A DNA stretch of 64,000 nt from an uncultured Saprospiraceae bacterium (GTDB lineage: Bacteria > Bacteroidota > Bacteroidia > Chitinophagales > Saprospiraceae), in assembly GCA_937950315.1 (NCBI GenBank), contig CALFDU010000021.1, forward strand, positions 1-64,000, written 5' to 3'. The notes under the pieces are model-generated. The model had not been told where the DNA came from. It did not search any database and worked only from the letters and a program-made list of their open reading frames with translations. The number at the start of each line of letters is the position of its first letter. Positions within the stretch are counted from its first letter, which is position 1. The position numbers and the translations under genes were made by a program. Below, piece by piece: positions 37,701 through 46,829 of this stretch.

Positions 37701-38810
37701 ATGCTTTTTGATTTATTTAAATATTTTTTCAAGCTGGGATTTATCGCTTTTGGAGGGCCTGCAGCCCATGTTGCGATCATGGAAGATGATCTGGTGCAAA
37801 AAAAGAAGTGGCTTACCAGTCAAGAATTTCTGGATTATTTAGGCGCTACAAATTTAATTCCCGGTCCTAATTCCACAGAGATGACCATGCATGTTGGTTA
37901 CCATAGGGGAGGTGTAGCAGGAGTTTTTGTTGCAGGTCTATCTTTTATTATTCCAGCAGTTATACTTACCGTTTTGGTTGCAGTGCTATTTGAAAAATAT
38001 GGAGACATTGATTGGGTTGTACCAATCGTGAATGGAATCAAAGCTGCTGTTATCTCATTTATTTTTGCTGCAATATTTAAGCTGGGGAAGAAAGCAATTA
38101 AAGATACTTTTTTGCTAATAATAGGATTGGTTGCTCTGGTTCTTTGTGTTTTGGGCATCAATGAAATATTTGTGATTCTGGGAGCTGGTTTTGTTACGAT
38201 GTTAATCAGAACGCAACTCATGAATAAGTATGCCAATAGCATGTTTATTTTGCCTTTGTATGGATTGATGGAAGTTGGTTTTAGTAATGGCAAACTGTTT
38301 TTAATATTTTTAAAAATCGGTGCTGTATTGTTTGGAAGTGGATATGTGTTGTTTGCTTATTTAGACGGTGAGCTTATTGCAAATTTGGGGTGGTTGACCC
38401 ATCCGGATTTGGTTGAAGCGATTGCCGTAGGGCAGATTACGCCTGGTCCTGTACTCTCGACAGCTAGTTTTATTGGATATAAATTGGGCGGTTATGGAGG
38501 CGCTGTACTAGCAACTTTAGGAATCTTTTTGCCTTCATTTATTTATGTGATCATATTGCAAAATCTTCTCGACAAGATGAAGAAGTCAATATATTTGCAA
38601 ACATTCCTAACTGGTGTTAATGTTGCGGCGGTTGCAGCAATGGCAGCAGTAAGTTTGGAAATGACACGGGCCATTGTGATTGATTGGAAGACAGGACTGA
38701 TATGTGCACTGAGCTTCTTTGTTTATTTTTACTGGAAAGGGATCAATGCTTTATGGATCATATTGGGAGGAGCTGTGGCAGCCTTTGCCTTGACCTTTGT
38801 CAACCTATAA
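37701..38810 (+). CDS. chrA: Chromate transporter-family membrane protein
   Basis: The 369-residue protein is the full-length two-domain CHR type. Each half has the family hallmark: FGGPAAHVAIMEDDLV with NLIPGPNSTEMTMHVGY in the first half, and FGSGYVLFAYLDGELI with GQITPGPVLSTASFIGY in the second. About ten hydrophobic helices are visible. Family members export chromate, perhaps also related anions, but the native substrate in this organism is unknown. The 3' end overlaps convergent dnaG by 11 bp. Confidence 0.9.
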   Translation: MLFDLFKYFFKLGFIAFGGPAAHVAIMEDDLVQKKKWLTSQEFLDYLGATNLIPGPNSTEMTMHVGYHRGGVAGVFVAGLSFIIPAVILTVLVAVLFEKYGDIDWVVPIVNGIKAAVISFIFAAIFKLGKKAIKDTFLLIIGLVALVLCVLGINEIFVILGAGFVTMLIRTQLMNKYANSMFILPLYGLMEVGFSNGKLFLIFLKIGAVLFGSGYVLFAYLDGELIANLGWLTHPDLVEAIAVGQITPGPVLSTASFIGYKLGGYGGAVLATLGIFLPSFIYVIILQNLLDKMKKSIYLQTFLTGVNVAAVAAMAAVSLEMTRAIVIDWKTGLICALSFFVYFYWKGINALWIILGGAVAAFALTFVNL

Positions 38811-40890
38811 CGATTCCTCTATGTTCAGCTAGTTTTATTTTCTCAGCTTGTAATTGCTTATATGCGATGAGTAGTTGGTTTATTTTTTCTTGATCATCTA
38901 CCTCAAGCGCTTCTTGGATTTTCTTTTCTAAGGTTTCTAGAATTCTTTTTGCCTTTCTGTATTTGAATCGAGCAATGGCTTGGAATGCATCATCAATATA
39001 ATTTTTGTCCGGACTTGGCTGGTTTACAAGATGAACTCCTTTGTCATCCCATGCTGCATAAGTGTGTGGAGTAGATATCAGATCAATGGCTATTTTTTGA
39101 ATTTCCGGATTGCTATGGTTGGTGAAATGATCTGAAGAAATTGATTCCCCTTTTTCTTGCCTTTCTGTGGCTTCTATGATAATGTCTTTGTAGATTTTGT
39201 TATCAAAATATTCTATAACATCTACTATGCTGCTGTATATGTATTCTACAACAGTCATATTTCCTTCAGGATCTTTGATGATGTCATCCCCGTTTGTAAT
39301 GATGATTCTTGCGAGATCTCTTTCTTGATAGATATCGCTACTTTCAAAAGTTCGTTGTTGTTTTTTAGGTCTGTCCTTTAGTTCTTTCTTTTCGTAGTAA
39401 TTGTTTTCTTCCTGTTGTTCGTAATCAACATATTCTTCCGGCCAAGGTGTATCTATAGGATTGCCTAAAGGATCTCCCTGGTCGATGATATGATCTGAGG
39501 TTGGACGGGCACCATCTTGTCTTGGGCTAGATTGAAAACCACTATCAGAATCTCTTTGACTTTGACGTTCATCAAATCTCTTCTTTCGATTGATGGCATC
39601 TCTAATGATCTTATTGATTTCCTTATTTAAAATGTCCTCATGTGTACCTAGTAACCTACTTGCTTGCTGGATGTAGGTTGATCTCTTGATTCTATCTCTA
39701 ATCTTTGCGATTGATTCAATGATCTCCCTTATTAAGGCAGACTTCTTGATTGGATCATCTTTGGCTTCTTCAAGGTAGAGATCTAACTTGAAGAGAATAA
39801 AGTCTTTAGAGTTTTCAGCAATGTATTCATTGAATTTTTCAAAGCCTACTCGTTTTACGAAAGAGTCAGGATCTTCTTTTTCAGGAAGTAGAGCAATTTT
39901 AGCGTTTAGATCTTCTTCTAGGGCGATATCCATTCCTCTCATGGCTGCTTTGATTCCTGCAGAATCACCATCGTAGAGTATCGTTAGGTTGGGAGAGAAT
40001 CTTTTGATTAACCTTAATTGTTCTGAAGTCAAAGCTGTACCTGAACTAGCGACCACATTTTCTATTCCATTTTGATGTAGACTGATAACATCTGTGTATC
40101 CTTCAACCAGAATACAATTTTGCTCTTTACGAATTGCATTCTTTGCTTGGAACATCCCATACAATGTTTTTCTTTTGTTGTAAAGAGATGATTCTGGCGA
40201 GTTGAGATACTTAGGTGCTTTCTTATTTGTTTCTAGAATACGTCCTGCAAAGGCAATGGGTTTTCCTGTTAAGTTGTGAATGGTAAACATGACACGACCA
40301 TTAAAAAAATCGTTTCCTTTTGCTGTGACAAGACCTAGTTCTCTTAGGAACTCTGATTTGTATTGCTTAGATTCAGCTTCTTTTAAAAAGCTCTTGCGAT
40401 CTTTGGGAGCATATCCTAATCCAAATTTCTTGATCGTTGCCTCCCGATAACCCCGTTCTCTGAAGTAAGAAAGGCCAATACTTTTCCCTTCTTGTTCTTC
40501 TGTAAGCTGTTTGGAAAAGTATTCTTCGGCAAATTGATTGACAATCGTGAGACTATCTCTGTGTTTCTTTTCTTCTTCGTAATTTTCATTGTCGCCTTCT
40601 GTCTCTTCAAGTTGTATGTTGAATTTCTTGGCTAAATATCTTACCGATTCAACAAAGGTCATCTTTTCCAGTTCCATAAGGAATTGGATAGAGTTGCCTC
40701 CTTTGCTACAACCAAAACACTTGTAGATGCCTTTGGCAGGCGATACCATAAATGATGGCGTCTTTTCATCGTGAAATGGACAAAGACCCTTTCTGTTTGA
40801 ACCCGAACGTTTCAGGTTTACAAACTCGCCAACGACTTCCTCGATGTGTGCATTGGCCAATACATCTTGTATGGATTTTTGAGATATCAC
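38800..40890 (-). CDS. dnaG: DNA primase
   Basis: The 696-residue protein has the N-terminal zinc ribbon (CPFHDEKTPSF and KCFGCSKGG, residues about 37-65), the RNA polymerase core domain, and a TOPRIM fold with VEGYTDVISLHQNG near residue 264 and DGDSAGIKAAMRG. The C-terminal part has a long polar insert (about residues 430-520) before the helicase-interacting region. It makes RNA primers for replication. It overlaps the end of chrA by 11 bp. Confidence 0.95.
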   Translation of the reverse strand: MISQKSIQDVLANAHIEEVVGEFVNLKRSGSNRKGLCPFHDEKTPSFMVSPAKGIYKCFGCSKGGNSIQFLMELEKMTFVESVRYLAKKFNIQLEETEGDNENYEEEKKHRDSLTIVNQFAEEYFSKQLTEEQEGKSIGLSYFRERGYREATIKKFGLGYAPKDRKSFLKEAESKQYKSEFLRELGLVTAKGNDFFNGRVMFTIHNLTGKPIAFAGRILETNKKAPKYLNSPESSLYNKRKTLYGMFQAKNAIRKEQNCILVEGYTDVISLHQNGIENVVASSGTALTSEQLRLIKRFSPNLTILYDGDSAGIKAAMRGMDIALEEDLNAKIALLPEKEDPDSFVKRVGFEKFNEYIAENSKDFILFKLDLYLEEAKDDPIKKSALIREIIESIAKIRDRIKRSTYIQQASRLLGTHEDILNKEINKIIRDAINRKKRFDERQSQRDSDSGFQSSPRQDGARPTSDHIIDQGDPLGNPIDTPWPEEYVDYEQQEENNYYEKKELKDRPKKQQRTFESSDIYQERDLARIIITNGDDIIKDPEGNMTVVEYIYSSIVDVIEYFDNKIYKDIIIEATERQEKGESISSDHFTNHSNPEIQKIAIDLISTPHTYAAWDDKGVHLVNQPSPDKNYIDDAFQAIARFKYRKAKRILETLEKKIQEALEVDDQEKINQLLIAYKQLQAEKIKLAEHRGIVIG

Positions 40891-40963
40891 AGCCTAAAAA
40901 TAAAGAAAAGAATGGGGTGGTATTCGTTTAATTTTCACTTTCACATAAAAGTTTTCAACAAAA

Positions 40964-40990
40964 AAGGCCAGCTCAATGAGAACTGACCTT
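40964..40990 (-). terminator. Terminator after SprB-repeat gene
   Basis: Read on the minus strand, AAGGTCAGTTC and GAGCTGGCCTT pair over 11 bp including G-U pairs, with a 5-base loop and a following T run. It ends the transcript of the 1240-residue surface protein. Confidence 0.8.
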
Positions 40991-41004
40991 TAATATTGAT
41001 TTAT

Positions 41005-44000
41005 TTATTGTTTTATGATTCGTTTAAATGCATTTTCCTCGTTTTCTTGTAGTTCGATGAGGTATATGCCTGGATCCAGAAATTCTAAATTGATTGCATT
41101 GTCTGGTTGTTCTTGGCTTATTACCAATTTGCCTTGAGCATTAAAAACATTTATCTGATCTAAAGATCTAGGTGAATCAATAAAGATATCTTTTGTGAAA
41201 GGGTTAGGGTATACTCCAACCTGCTGTAAATAACTTTCTTTGATTGAAGTCTCAAAAGAAATGGTGTATGCTTGACTGATAAAAATACATCCATTCCCAT
41301 CTACTACCGTTAAGGTGTAAATTCCTTCTGGAAGATTGCTGACTGCAGCTTCTGTGGAAATGACATTGCCTATATCATCTACCCACGAATAAGTGTAAGG
41401 AATAATACCTCCTTCGATTGTTATGTCAAGTGCACCATCTGCTGCTCCTTCCTGCGATAATGGAAAAACAATCTCGTTGCTAACAAAAATTTCTTCAGGC
41501 TCTATGAGAACAATAGAGTCAGTAATCATACAGCCGCTTTGTTCATCAACAACCGTAAAAAAGTAGGTACCTCCATCAAGATTTTCAAACAATCCATTTT
41601 CATAAATGATGGTAGAAGGGTTCTCCGGGTTTACTTCATAAAAACCATCATTAGATCCGAAGCAACTTGGATCTGTTGTTTCAATGGTGTAATTGATTTC
41701 TGTTTCAACTGTAATTGTCACCGTACATGAAGAGGTATTTCCGAATGCATCTTCTGCGATATAGGTAATTTCGTTTATCCCAAGTTCCAAAGCTTGTTGT
41801 CCGTCGATTGTTATAGTAGGTGTACCGCAATTATCAGTGACTATTGGAGTAGGAATCACAAATGAGTTACAATCATTGATAGTCATATCATCCAAGCAGA
41901 AAATGCTAGGAGCTATTGTATCTGAAAGTGTAAGTACAAAACTACCTGTGGTACTATTTCCAATTTCATCAGAGACATTGACGATTATGGTTGATTCTGT
42001 TTCTCCCAAATTGCAATCTGGAAATGGTGTAAGGAATTCAAATGTAACTTTTCCCCCACAGTTGTCAACAGAGCCATTATCATAGACAAATGGTTCAATC
42101 GCTCCAGTAGCTCCTATATTTGCCGTTGCATCAACAATATTTACTGTTGGAGGAATTATGTCAATATAATTAATTGGTACAATCTCAGTTATGCTGCAAC
42201 CTTCCGCATCTATATATGATACAGGGAAGTCTCCGTTGTAGAAATTTTGCGGTGTGAAAACTTCAGTGTAGGGAGGTGTCCCGCCTGTAACGGTTGCATT
42301 GAATATTGGTTCATCTCCAGAGCATTCTGGTTGTATAAGGTCAAAAGAAACAGATAGATCATCGCAATCTACTGAATCGTCCATAATATTGAATGATACA
42401 TCAATACTGCAATTATTAGAATCAGTAACAGTGTTTGTATAAATTCCAGGTAATATACCAGTCAACAATTGATCTGGATTGAAAGTCATCCCATTGATAG
42501 AATATGGTGCAACACCTCCAGTCATGGCGATGATTACAGAACCATCCGCATTGTTTGGACCTGATGCATTGTTTGTTGTAGCAGTAGCTTCTAGTTGCGT
42601 AGGATTGGCCGTCACAAATTCAACTGAACTAATGCAGCCATTGGCATCAGTAACATCGTAGAGGTAGGTGCCGGCTGATAGCAGGGTAGGCATACCTACT
42701 ACAGGAACTCCCATCGAAGTTATTGTGTATGGCGATGTTCCGCCTGTTGCGGTAACAGTTAATGAATTAATCACGTCTCCAAAACATAATATATCATTAC
42801 TTGGAGTAACTGCTAATGCCAGAACTTGAGGTTCTGAGATAACAAATGATTCAATAAACTCACACAAATCAATATCTGTAATTGTTACACTGTAGGTTCC
42901 GGCTACAAGGTTGGATATTGAAGTAGTAGTCTCGCCATTGCTCCAAAGAATGGATTCATAATCATTTGGATCATTGAAGATTAATTCAATAGACCCATTG
43001 TTGTCTCCATTGCAAAGTATTGAGGATGTATTAGAGGTAAACTCAAGGTTGTCACTTTGATCTATTGTGTAACTTGCAGATAAAATGCAATTATTTTCAT
43101 CAAACACATCAACCGAATACGTTCCTGCTGTAAGATCTGTTATCAAATTTCCAGTTACTCCATTACTCCATTCTGCAGTTAGATTCCCAGTTCCTCCAGT
43201 TGTCGTAATTTGAATAGATCCAAGTTCATCACATAATGCATCTGTAATCACAACGTCAGTTATCTCAATGGCTGAAGGTTCTGATATTGAAATAATTTCT
43301 TCATATAGACAGAAGAAATTATCTTCAATGGTTACTGAATAATCTCCTGGAGATAGGTCAAAGATGCTAGTTCCAGTTTCTCCAGTACTCCAAGTTATTG
43401 AACTGTAATCTGAATCCGAATCAAATTCTAATTCAATGGACCCATTATCAAATCCGTTACACTCAATGTCAGATAATAGAACAACATAATTTAAATCAGT
43501 GGGGCCATCTACGAAGAATTCTTGTTCAAATGCACACATATTTTCATCTAAGATGAAAGCAGAATAAACTCCAGCTTGTAGATTTGAAATCGTTGTACCG
43601 GAATCTCCATTGTCCCAATCAACAAATAAATTTCCTGTTCCACCTTCTAGTGAAATGCTGATGCTTCCAAGGTCAATACAGGTTGCATCAACCACATTTG
43701 ATGAAGTAAGAATAATTGGATCAGGTTGACCAATTTCAAAGTCAAAAGCAGCATCACAACCATTATCATCAGTAATTGTCAATAGATATGTTCCAGAATT
43801 CAAGTTAAAAATATCACTGGTTTCAGCCCCATTGCTCCATTCGTAGTCAAAGTCTCCAGTCCCGCCAGTCGCTGTTGTAAAAATCATTCCATCATCAAAA
43901 CCAAAGCAGCTTGCATCTATCTCTTCAAAATCAATCGTGATTGGGTCTGGTTCAAAAATCGTTACATCTGTGCTTATGGTGGCTCCACTGTCATCAGTTA

Positions 44001-44727
44001 CAATAAGCGTGTTCAATCCTTCTCCTAAGGAGAGAGCTGGGTTTGTATCTTCTCCATTTGACCAATCGTATTCATAAGGAGGAACTCCACCTGTTACTTC
44101 TACTAAAGCTGAACCGTCGTTGGCACCAAAACAGCTGATATCCTGTACTTCTAATACTTCTAATTCAAGATTGGCGATAGGAGCATCTATAAATCCAGAA
44201 ACGTTGGTTAGTTTCATTCTATCACCACTATTGTTACCATTACCATTTGCAAGGATTGTGCTCGCATAAAACGTAATTTCTTCCATATCAGGACCTGCAG
44301 GTGAGGTCCATTCAACATCCCAAGTTACCGTAGAGTTGCCACCAAAATTGAGCGATGGACTGTGCTCAAAATAAGTACGTCCACCGGAAGGGGTAATCGT
44401 AGAACTTGAACCAGCGTTTGATAAGGTACCGACGTCATCGTCTGAACCATCAAGAACAACCATCTGGAAGCCTGCACGGGTTGGAGTACCACTTGTGAAT
44501 TCAGAGGTAACAGTAATGGTATAGGTTGTATTGGGGTCAATAGAGCTAGGAACTCCAGAAATGTCTATTAAGCCATCGATGCTGCTACTCGGATTTCCGT
44601 GGCAGTCTGTACAGAATGTGTCACCAGGGGCTCCCGTTCTTCCATTAGGTGGATTTGATGAGATTGCCAAGCCAAATAGAAGGACTGCAATAATTAAAGC
44701 AGAATACTTTGTTTTCTTGTTGTACAT
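41005..44727 (-). CDS. SprB-repeat surface protein with CxxCH motif and T9SS type A sorting domain
   Basis: The 1240-residue exported protein starts with a signal peptide and a domain containing a c-type heme motif, CTDCHG, near residue 38. A Reeler-like 'choice-of-anchor' beta domain follows to about residue 180. About eleven SprB-type repeats come next (pattern CFGANDG ... WSNG ... AGTYSVTITD), interrupted by two HYR-like domains near residues 855-1010. The C-terminus is a T9SS type A tail (VGVYPNPFTKDIFIDSP ... GIYLIELQ). SprB repeats occur in gliding adhesins. A heme on such a protein is unusual to see but recurs in this class of N-terminal domain. There is no PorP/SprF partner next to it. 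Confidence 0.88.
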   Translation of the reverse strand: MYNKKTKYSALIIAVLLFGLAISSNPPNGRTGAPGDTFCTDCHGNPSSSIDGLIDISGVPSSIDPNTTYTITVTSEFTSGTPTRAGFQMVVLDGSDDDVGTLSNAGSSSTITPSGGRTYFEHSPSLNFGGNSTVTWDVEWTSPAGPDMEEITFYASTILANGNGNNSGDRMKLTNVSGFIDAPIANLELEVLEVQDISCFGANDGSALVEVTGGVPPYEYDWSNGEDTNPALSLGEGLNTLIVTDDSGATISTDVTIFEPDPITIDFEEIDASCFGFDDGMIFTTATGGTGDFDYEWSNGAETSDIFNLNSGTYLLTITDDNGCDAAFDFEIGQPDPIILTSSNVVDATCIDLGSISISLEGGTGNLFVDWDNGDSGTTISNLQAGVYSAFILDENMCAFEQEFFVDGPTDLNYVVLLSDIECNGFDNGSIELEFDSDSDYSSITWSTGETGTSIFDLSPGDYSVTIEDNFFCLYEEIISISEPSAIEITDVVITDALCDELGSIQITTTGGTGNLTAEWSNGVTGNLITDLTAGTYSVDVFDENNCILSASYTIDQSDNLEFTSNTSSILCNGDNNGSIELIFNDPNDYESILWSNGETTTSISNLVAGTYSVTITDIDLCEFIESFVISEPQVLALAVTPSNDILCFGDVINSLTVTATGGTSPYTITSMGVPVVGMPTLLSAGTYLYDVTDANGCISSVEFVTANPTQLEATATTNNASGPNNADGSVIIAMTGGVAPYSINGMTFNPDQLLTGILPGIYTNTVTDSNNCSIDVSFNIMDDSVDCDDLSVSFDLIQPECSGDEPIFNATVTGGTPPYTEVFTPQNFYNGDFPVSYIDAEGCSITEIVPINYIDIIPPTVNIVDATANIGATGAIEPFVYDNGSVDNCGGKVTFEFLTPFPDCNLGETESTIIVNVSDEIGNSTTGSFVLTLSDTIAPSIFCLDDMTINDCNSFVIPTPIVTDNCGTPTITIDGQQALELGINEITYIAEDAFGNTSSCTVTITVETEINYTIETTDPSCFGSNDGFYEVNPENPSTIIYENGLFENLDGGTYFFTVVDEQSGCMITDSIVLIEPEEIFVSNEIVFPLSQEGAADGALDITIEGGIIPYTYSWVDDIGNVISTEAAVSNLPEGIYTLTVVDGNGCIFISQAYTISFETSIKESYLQQVGVYPNPFTKDIFIDSPRSLDQINVFNAQGKLVISQEQPDNAINLEFLDPGIYLIELQENEENAFKRIIKQ

Positions 44728-44730
44728 ATT

Positions 44731-44775
44731 ACGTGTGTTTGCTTCTTAGATCTTCTAAAATTAAGACACACACGT
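44731..44775. promoter_or_regulatory. Inverted repeat in the leader region of the SprB-repeat gene
   Basis: ACGTGTGT at 44731-44738 and ACACACGT at 44768-44775 are perfect inverted arms, extendable by 2-3 bp with one mismatch. Between them is a smaller dyad, TTAGA and TCTAA around TCT, at 44747-44759. It could be a protein-binding site or a leader hairpin. It begins 4 bp from the start codon of the SprB-repeat gene. Confidence 0.45.
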
Positions 44776-44805
44776 GATTTAACGTAATAAAAAAGGGCTT
44801 TATAT

Positions 44806-45759
44806 CTACTTAAATAATGAGTCAATAAAGGCTTGCTTGTTGAAAACTTGAAGGTGATCGATGCCTTCACCTACTCCAATATATTTAATAGGGATTTTAA
44901 ATAGGTCTGAGATGCCCAGAACTACACCACCTTTCGCTGATCCATCTAGTTTGGTCAGAGCAATAGAACTTACATCTGTTGCCTTTGTAAAGTGTGTGGC
45001 TTGTTCAATTGCATTTTGCCCTGTTGTCGCATCTAGGACTAGCATAACTTCATGAGGAGCTCCTTGCATTTTCTTATTGATAGAGCCTTTTATTTTTGTA
45101 AGTTCTTCCATGAGATGAATCTTGGTATGTAGACGACCAGCAGTATCAATAATTACCACATCATAATTGCTATTTATTGCTTCTTGGGTTGCTTCATAGG
45201 CAACAGCTGCTGGATCAGCATGCATTCCTTTGTCAAAGAATCCGCATTCATTTCTTTCTGCCCATATTTTTAGCTGATCTACTGCGGCAGCTCTAAATGT
45301 ATCTGCCGCACCCAATAGTACTCTCTTTCCTCTTTGTTTGTACTGATTGGCAAGTTTTCCGATGGTGGTTGTTTTCCCGACACCATTTACCCCTACAACA
45401 AGAAGGACAAAAGGTTTTTTACTTTCGTCAAATACAAAATCTTCAATATCTTCTGTATTATTTTCTGATAACAGATTGACAATCTCTTCCTTCAACATGG
45501 TGTTGAGTTGATCGGTATTGATGTACTTGTCTTTGGCTACTCTTGCTTCGAGTCTATCGATGATTTTGATGGTTGTATCCAGTCCTACATCTGCAGATAT
45601 AAGAATCTGTTCGAGTTCATCTAAAAAACTTACATCAACGGAAGTTTTACCGGCAACTGCTTTTGCCAGTTTACCGAAGATGTTGGATTTTGTTTTTTCT
45701 AAACCTTTATCGAGGTCTTTTTCTTTGTCTTTGGAGAAAAATTTATCGAAGAATCCCAT
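44806..45759 (-). CDS. ftsY: Signal recognition particle receptor FtsY
   Basis: The 317-residue SRP GTPase has an acidic/basic N-terminal stretch and the helical N domain. The G domain has GVNGVGKTTTIGKLA near residue 120, DTFRAAAVDQL, DTAGRLH and TKLDGSAKGG. It docks ribosome-SRP complexes at the membrane. It lies downstream of the rpmB-rpmG-DUF4295 genes but is separated from them by a terminator, so part of its expression may be by read-through. Confidence 0.96.
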   Translation of the reverse strand: MGFFDKFFSKDKEKDLDKGLEKTKSNIFGKLAKAVAGKTSVDVSFLDELEQILISADVGLDTTIKIIDRLEARVAKDKYINTDQLNTMLKEEIVNLLSENNTEDIEDFVFDESKKPFVLLVVGVNGVGKTTTIGKLANQYKQRGKRVLLGAADTFRAAAVDQLKIWAERNECGFFDKGMHADPAAVAYEATQEAINSNYDVVIIDTAGRLHTKIHLMEELTKIKGSINKKMQGAPHEVMLVLDATTGQNAIEQATHFTKATDVSSIALTKLDGSAKGGVVLGISDLFKIPIKYIGVGEGIDHLQVFNKQAFIDSLFK

Positions 45760-45789
45760 TATTTATCTTGCTTGGTATATGAATAAAAA

Positions 45790-45814
45790 AGGCTTTCTTA
45801 AAGTAAGAAAGCCT
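45790..45814 (-). terminator. Terminator after rpmB-rpmG-DUF4295
   Basis: The arms AGGCTTTCTTA and TAAGAAAGCCT form a perfect 11-bp stem with a 3-base loop. On the minus strand the stem is followed by TTTTTTATT. It separates the ribosomal protein genes from ftsY. Confidence 0.88.
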
Positions 45815-45837
45815 GTTACATTTTATAGATATATTGA

Positions 45838-46014
45838 CTACTTGGAGTCAGCCATATATTCTTTTACTTTGTCTTTATGAATCATCACTTCTTTATAAGT
45901 GTATTTTCCAGTTTCTGGATTTTTTACACTTTTAATGATTTTAACGTAATCTCTACCTGATCCTGCGTTGGCAGCTCTTTGTCCAACTCTGGAGTTTTTC
46001 GATACTTTAGCCAT
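45838..46014 (-). CDS. DUF4295 small basic protein
   Basis: This short gene encodes 58 residues, beginning MAKVSKNSRVGQRAANAGSG and ending KVKEYMADSK. The product is basic and matches the DUF4295 family, which in Bacteroidota is regularly found right after L33. Its 3-bp spacing from rpmG and its composition suggest a ribosome-associated protein. That role is inference; the coding call is well supported by the start codon, the conserved sequence and the location. Confidence 0.85.
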   Translation of the reverse strand: MAKVSKNSRVGQRAANAGSGRDYVKIIKSVKNPETGKYTYKEVMIHKDKVKEYMADSK

Positions 46015-46016
46015 GT

Positions 46017-46205
46017 TTATTTAATTTCTTTGTGAACAGTATGTTTACGTAGAACAGGATTGTATTTTTTCATCTCCATTCTATCTGGTGTATTCTTTCT
46101 ATTTTTCTGTGTAACATATCTAGATGTTCCTGGCATACCTGAAGCTTTGTGTTCAGTGCACTCAAGAATGATTTGATTTCTGTTACCTTTTGATTTTTTA
46201 GCCAT
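46017..46205 (-). CDS. rpmG: 50S ribosomal protein L33
   Basis: The 62-residue basic protein begins [20 protein letters not shown] and contains [21 protein letters not shown], the L33 core. It has only one cysteine, so it is the zinc-independent (C-minus) form. It lies 21 bp after rpmB and 2 bp before the DUF4295 gene, in one transcription unit. Confidence 0.95.
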   Translation of the reverse strand: MAKKSKGNRNQIILECTEHKASGMPGTSRYVTQKNRKNTPDRMEMKKYNPVLRKHTVHKEIK

Positions 46206-46226
46206 TACTATTGAACTTAACTAAGA

Positions 46227-46475
46227 TTATAATTTGATACCAGTATCGATACCTTTCTTTTCACATTTTTGCAAGTAAGCATAAAGCCCCAACTTATTGA
46301 TATTTCTTAATGCTGCTGAAGAAACCTTCAACGTAACCCATTCGTCTTTCTCCTGAATGTAAAACCTTTTTTTGTGAAGATTCGGTAAAAATCTACGCTT
46401 GGTCTTTCTATTCGAGTGAGAAACATTGTTTCCTGAAATAGGTCTTTTTCCTGTTAATTGACAAACTCTGCTCAT
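46227..46475 (-). CDS. rpmB: 50S ribosomal protein L28
   Basis: The 82-residue basic protein begins MSRVCQLTGKRPISGNNVSHS and includes KRRFLPNLHKKRFY, the L28 signature. A single cysteine means it is the zinc-free type. Its start codon is only 17 bp downstream of the mature 3' end of tRNA-Arg on the same strand, so the two are likely made on one transcript and tRNA processing would create the mRNA 5' end. Confidence 0.95.
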   Translation of the reverse strand: MSRVCQLTGKRPISGNNVSHSNRKTKRRFLPNLHKKRFYIQEKDEWVTLKVSSAALRNINKLGLYAYLQKCEKKGIDTGIKL

Positions 46476-46492
46476 TGTATCTTTATTTTAAG

Positions 46493-46566
46493 TGACTCCG
46501 GAAGGATTCGAACCCTCAACCTCCTGATCCGTAGTCAGGTATTCTATCCAGTTGAACTACGGAGCC
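46493..46566 (-). tRNA. tRNA-Arg (anticodon ACG)
   Basis: The minus strand folds as a complete cloverleaf. The acceptor arms GGCTCCG and CGGAGTC pair with one G-U, the anticodon stem is CCTGA/TCAGG around loop CTACGGA (anticodon ACG), and the T arm contains GGTTCGAATCC. The discriminator is A and CCA is not encoded. The ACG anticodon is expected to be deaminated to ICG. Confidence 0.95.
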
Positions 46567-46627
46567 TTACATATTAAACTTCATTAGGATATAAGGTCGA
46601 TTCTTCTATAAATCTAGAATCAGTGTG

Positions 46628-46635
46628 CAAAGATA
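46628..46635 (-). promoter_or_regulatory. -7 promoter element of tRNA-Arg/rpmB unit
   Basis: The minus strand reads TATCTTTG followed by CAC, an exact TAnnTTTG match about 60 bp upstream of the tRNA 5' end. It is the only such element upstream of the tRNA and the ribosomal protein genes, supporting a shared transcript. Confidence 0.55.
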
Positions 46636-46807
46636 TGATTATTATGCTTTTTATGAAAGAAAAGATCAAAGATTTCAGCTATTTAAACAATCTTTCCTTT
46701 CTCTATTCCTCAAATTGCTTCTAATTTGTATCAATAACATGCAAATCCATGGTATTTTAGCACTTTAATTGACTTTTTATTAACACGGCCACCAATTCTG
46801 ATTGGCT

Positions 46808-46815
46808 AACTTTGA
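46808..46815 (+). promoter_or_regulatory. -7 promoter element of TonB-receptor-like gene
   Basis: TAACTTTG is an exact TAnnTTTG match ending 14 bp before the ATG at 46830. The rest of the 46567-46829 gap shows only the tRNA promoter on the other strand. Confidence 0.55.
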
Positions 46816-46829
46816 TGAAAATCAATTGA

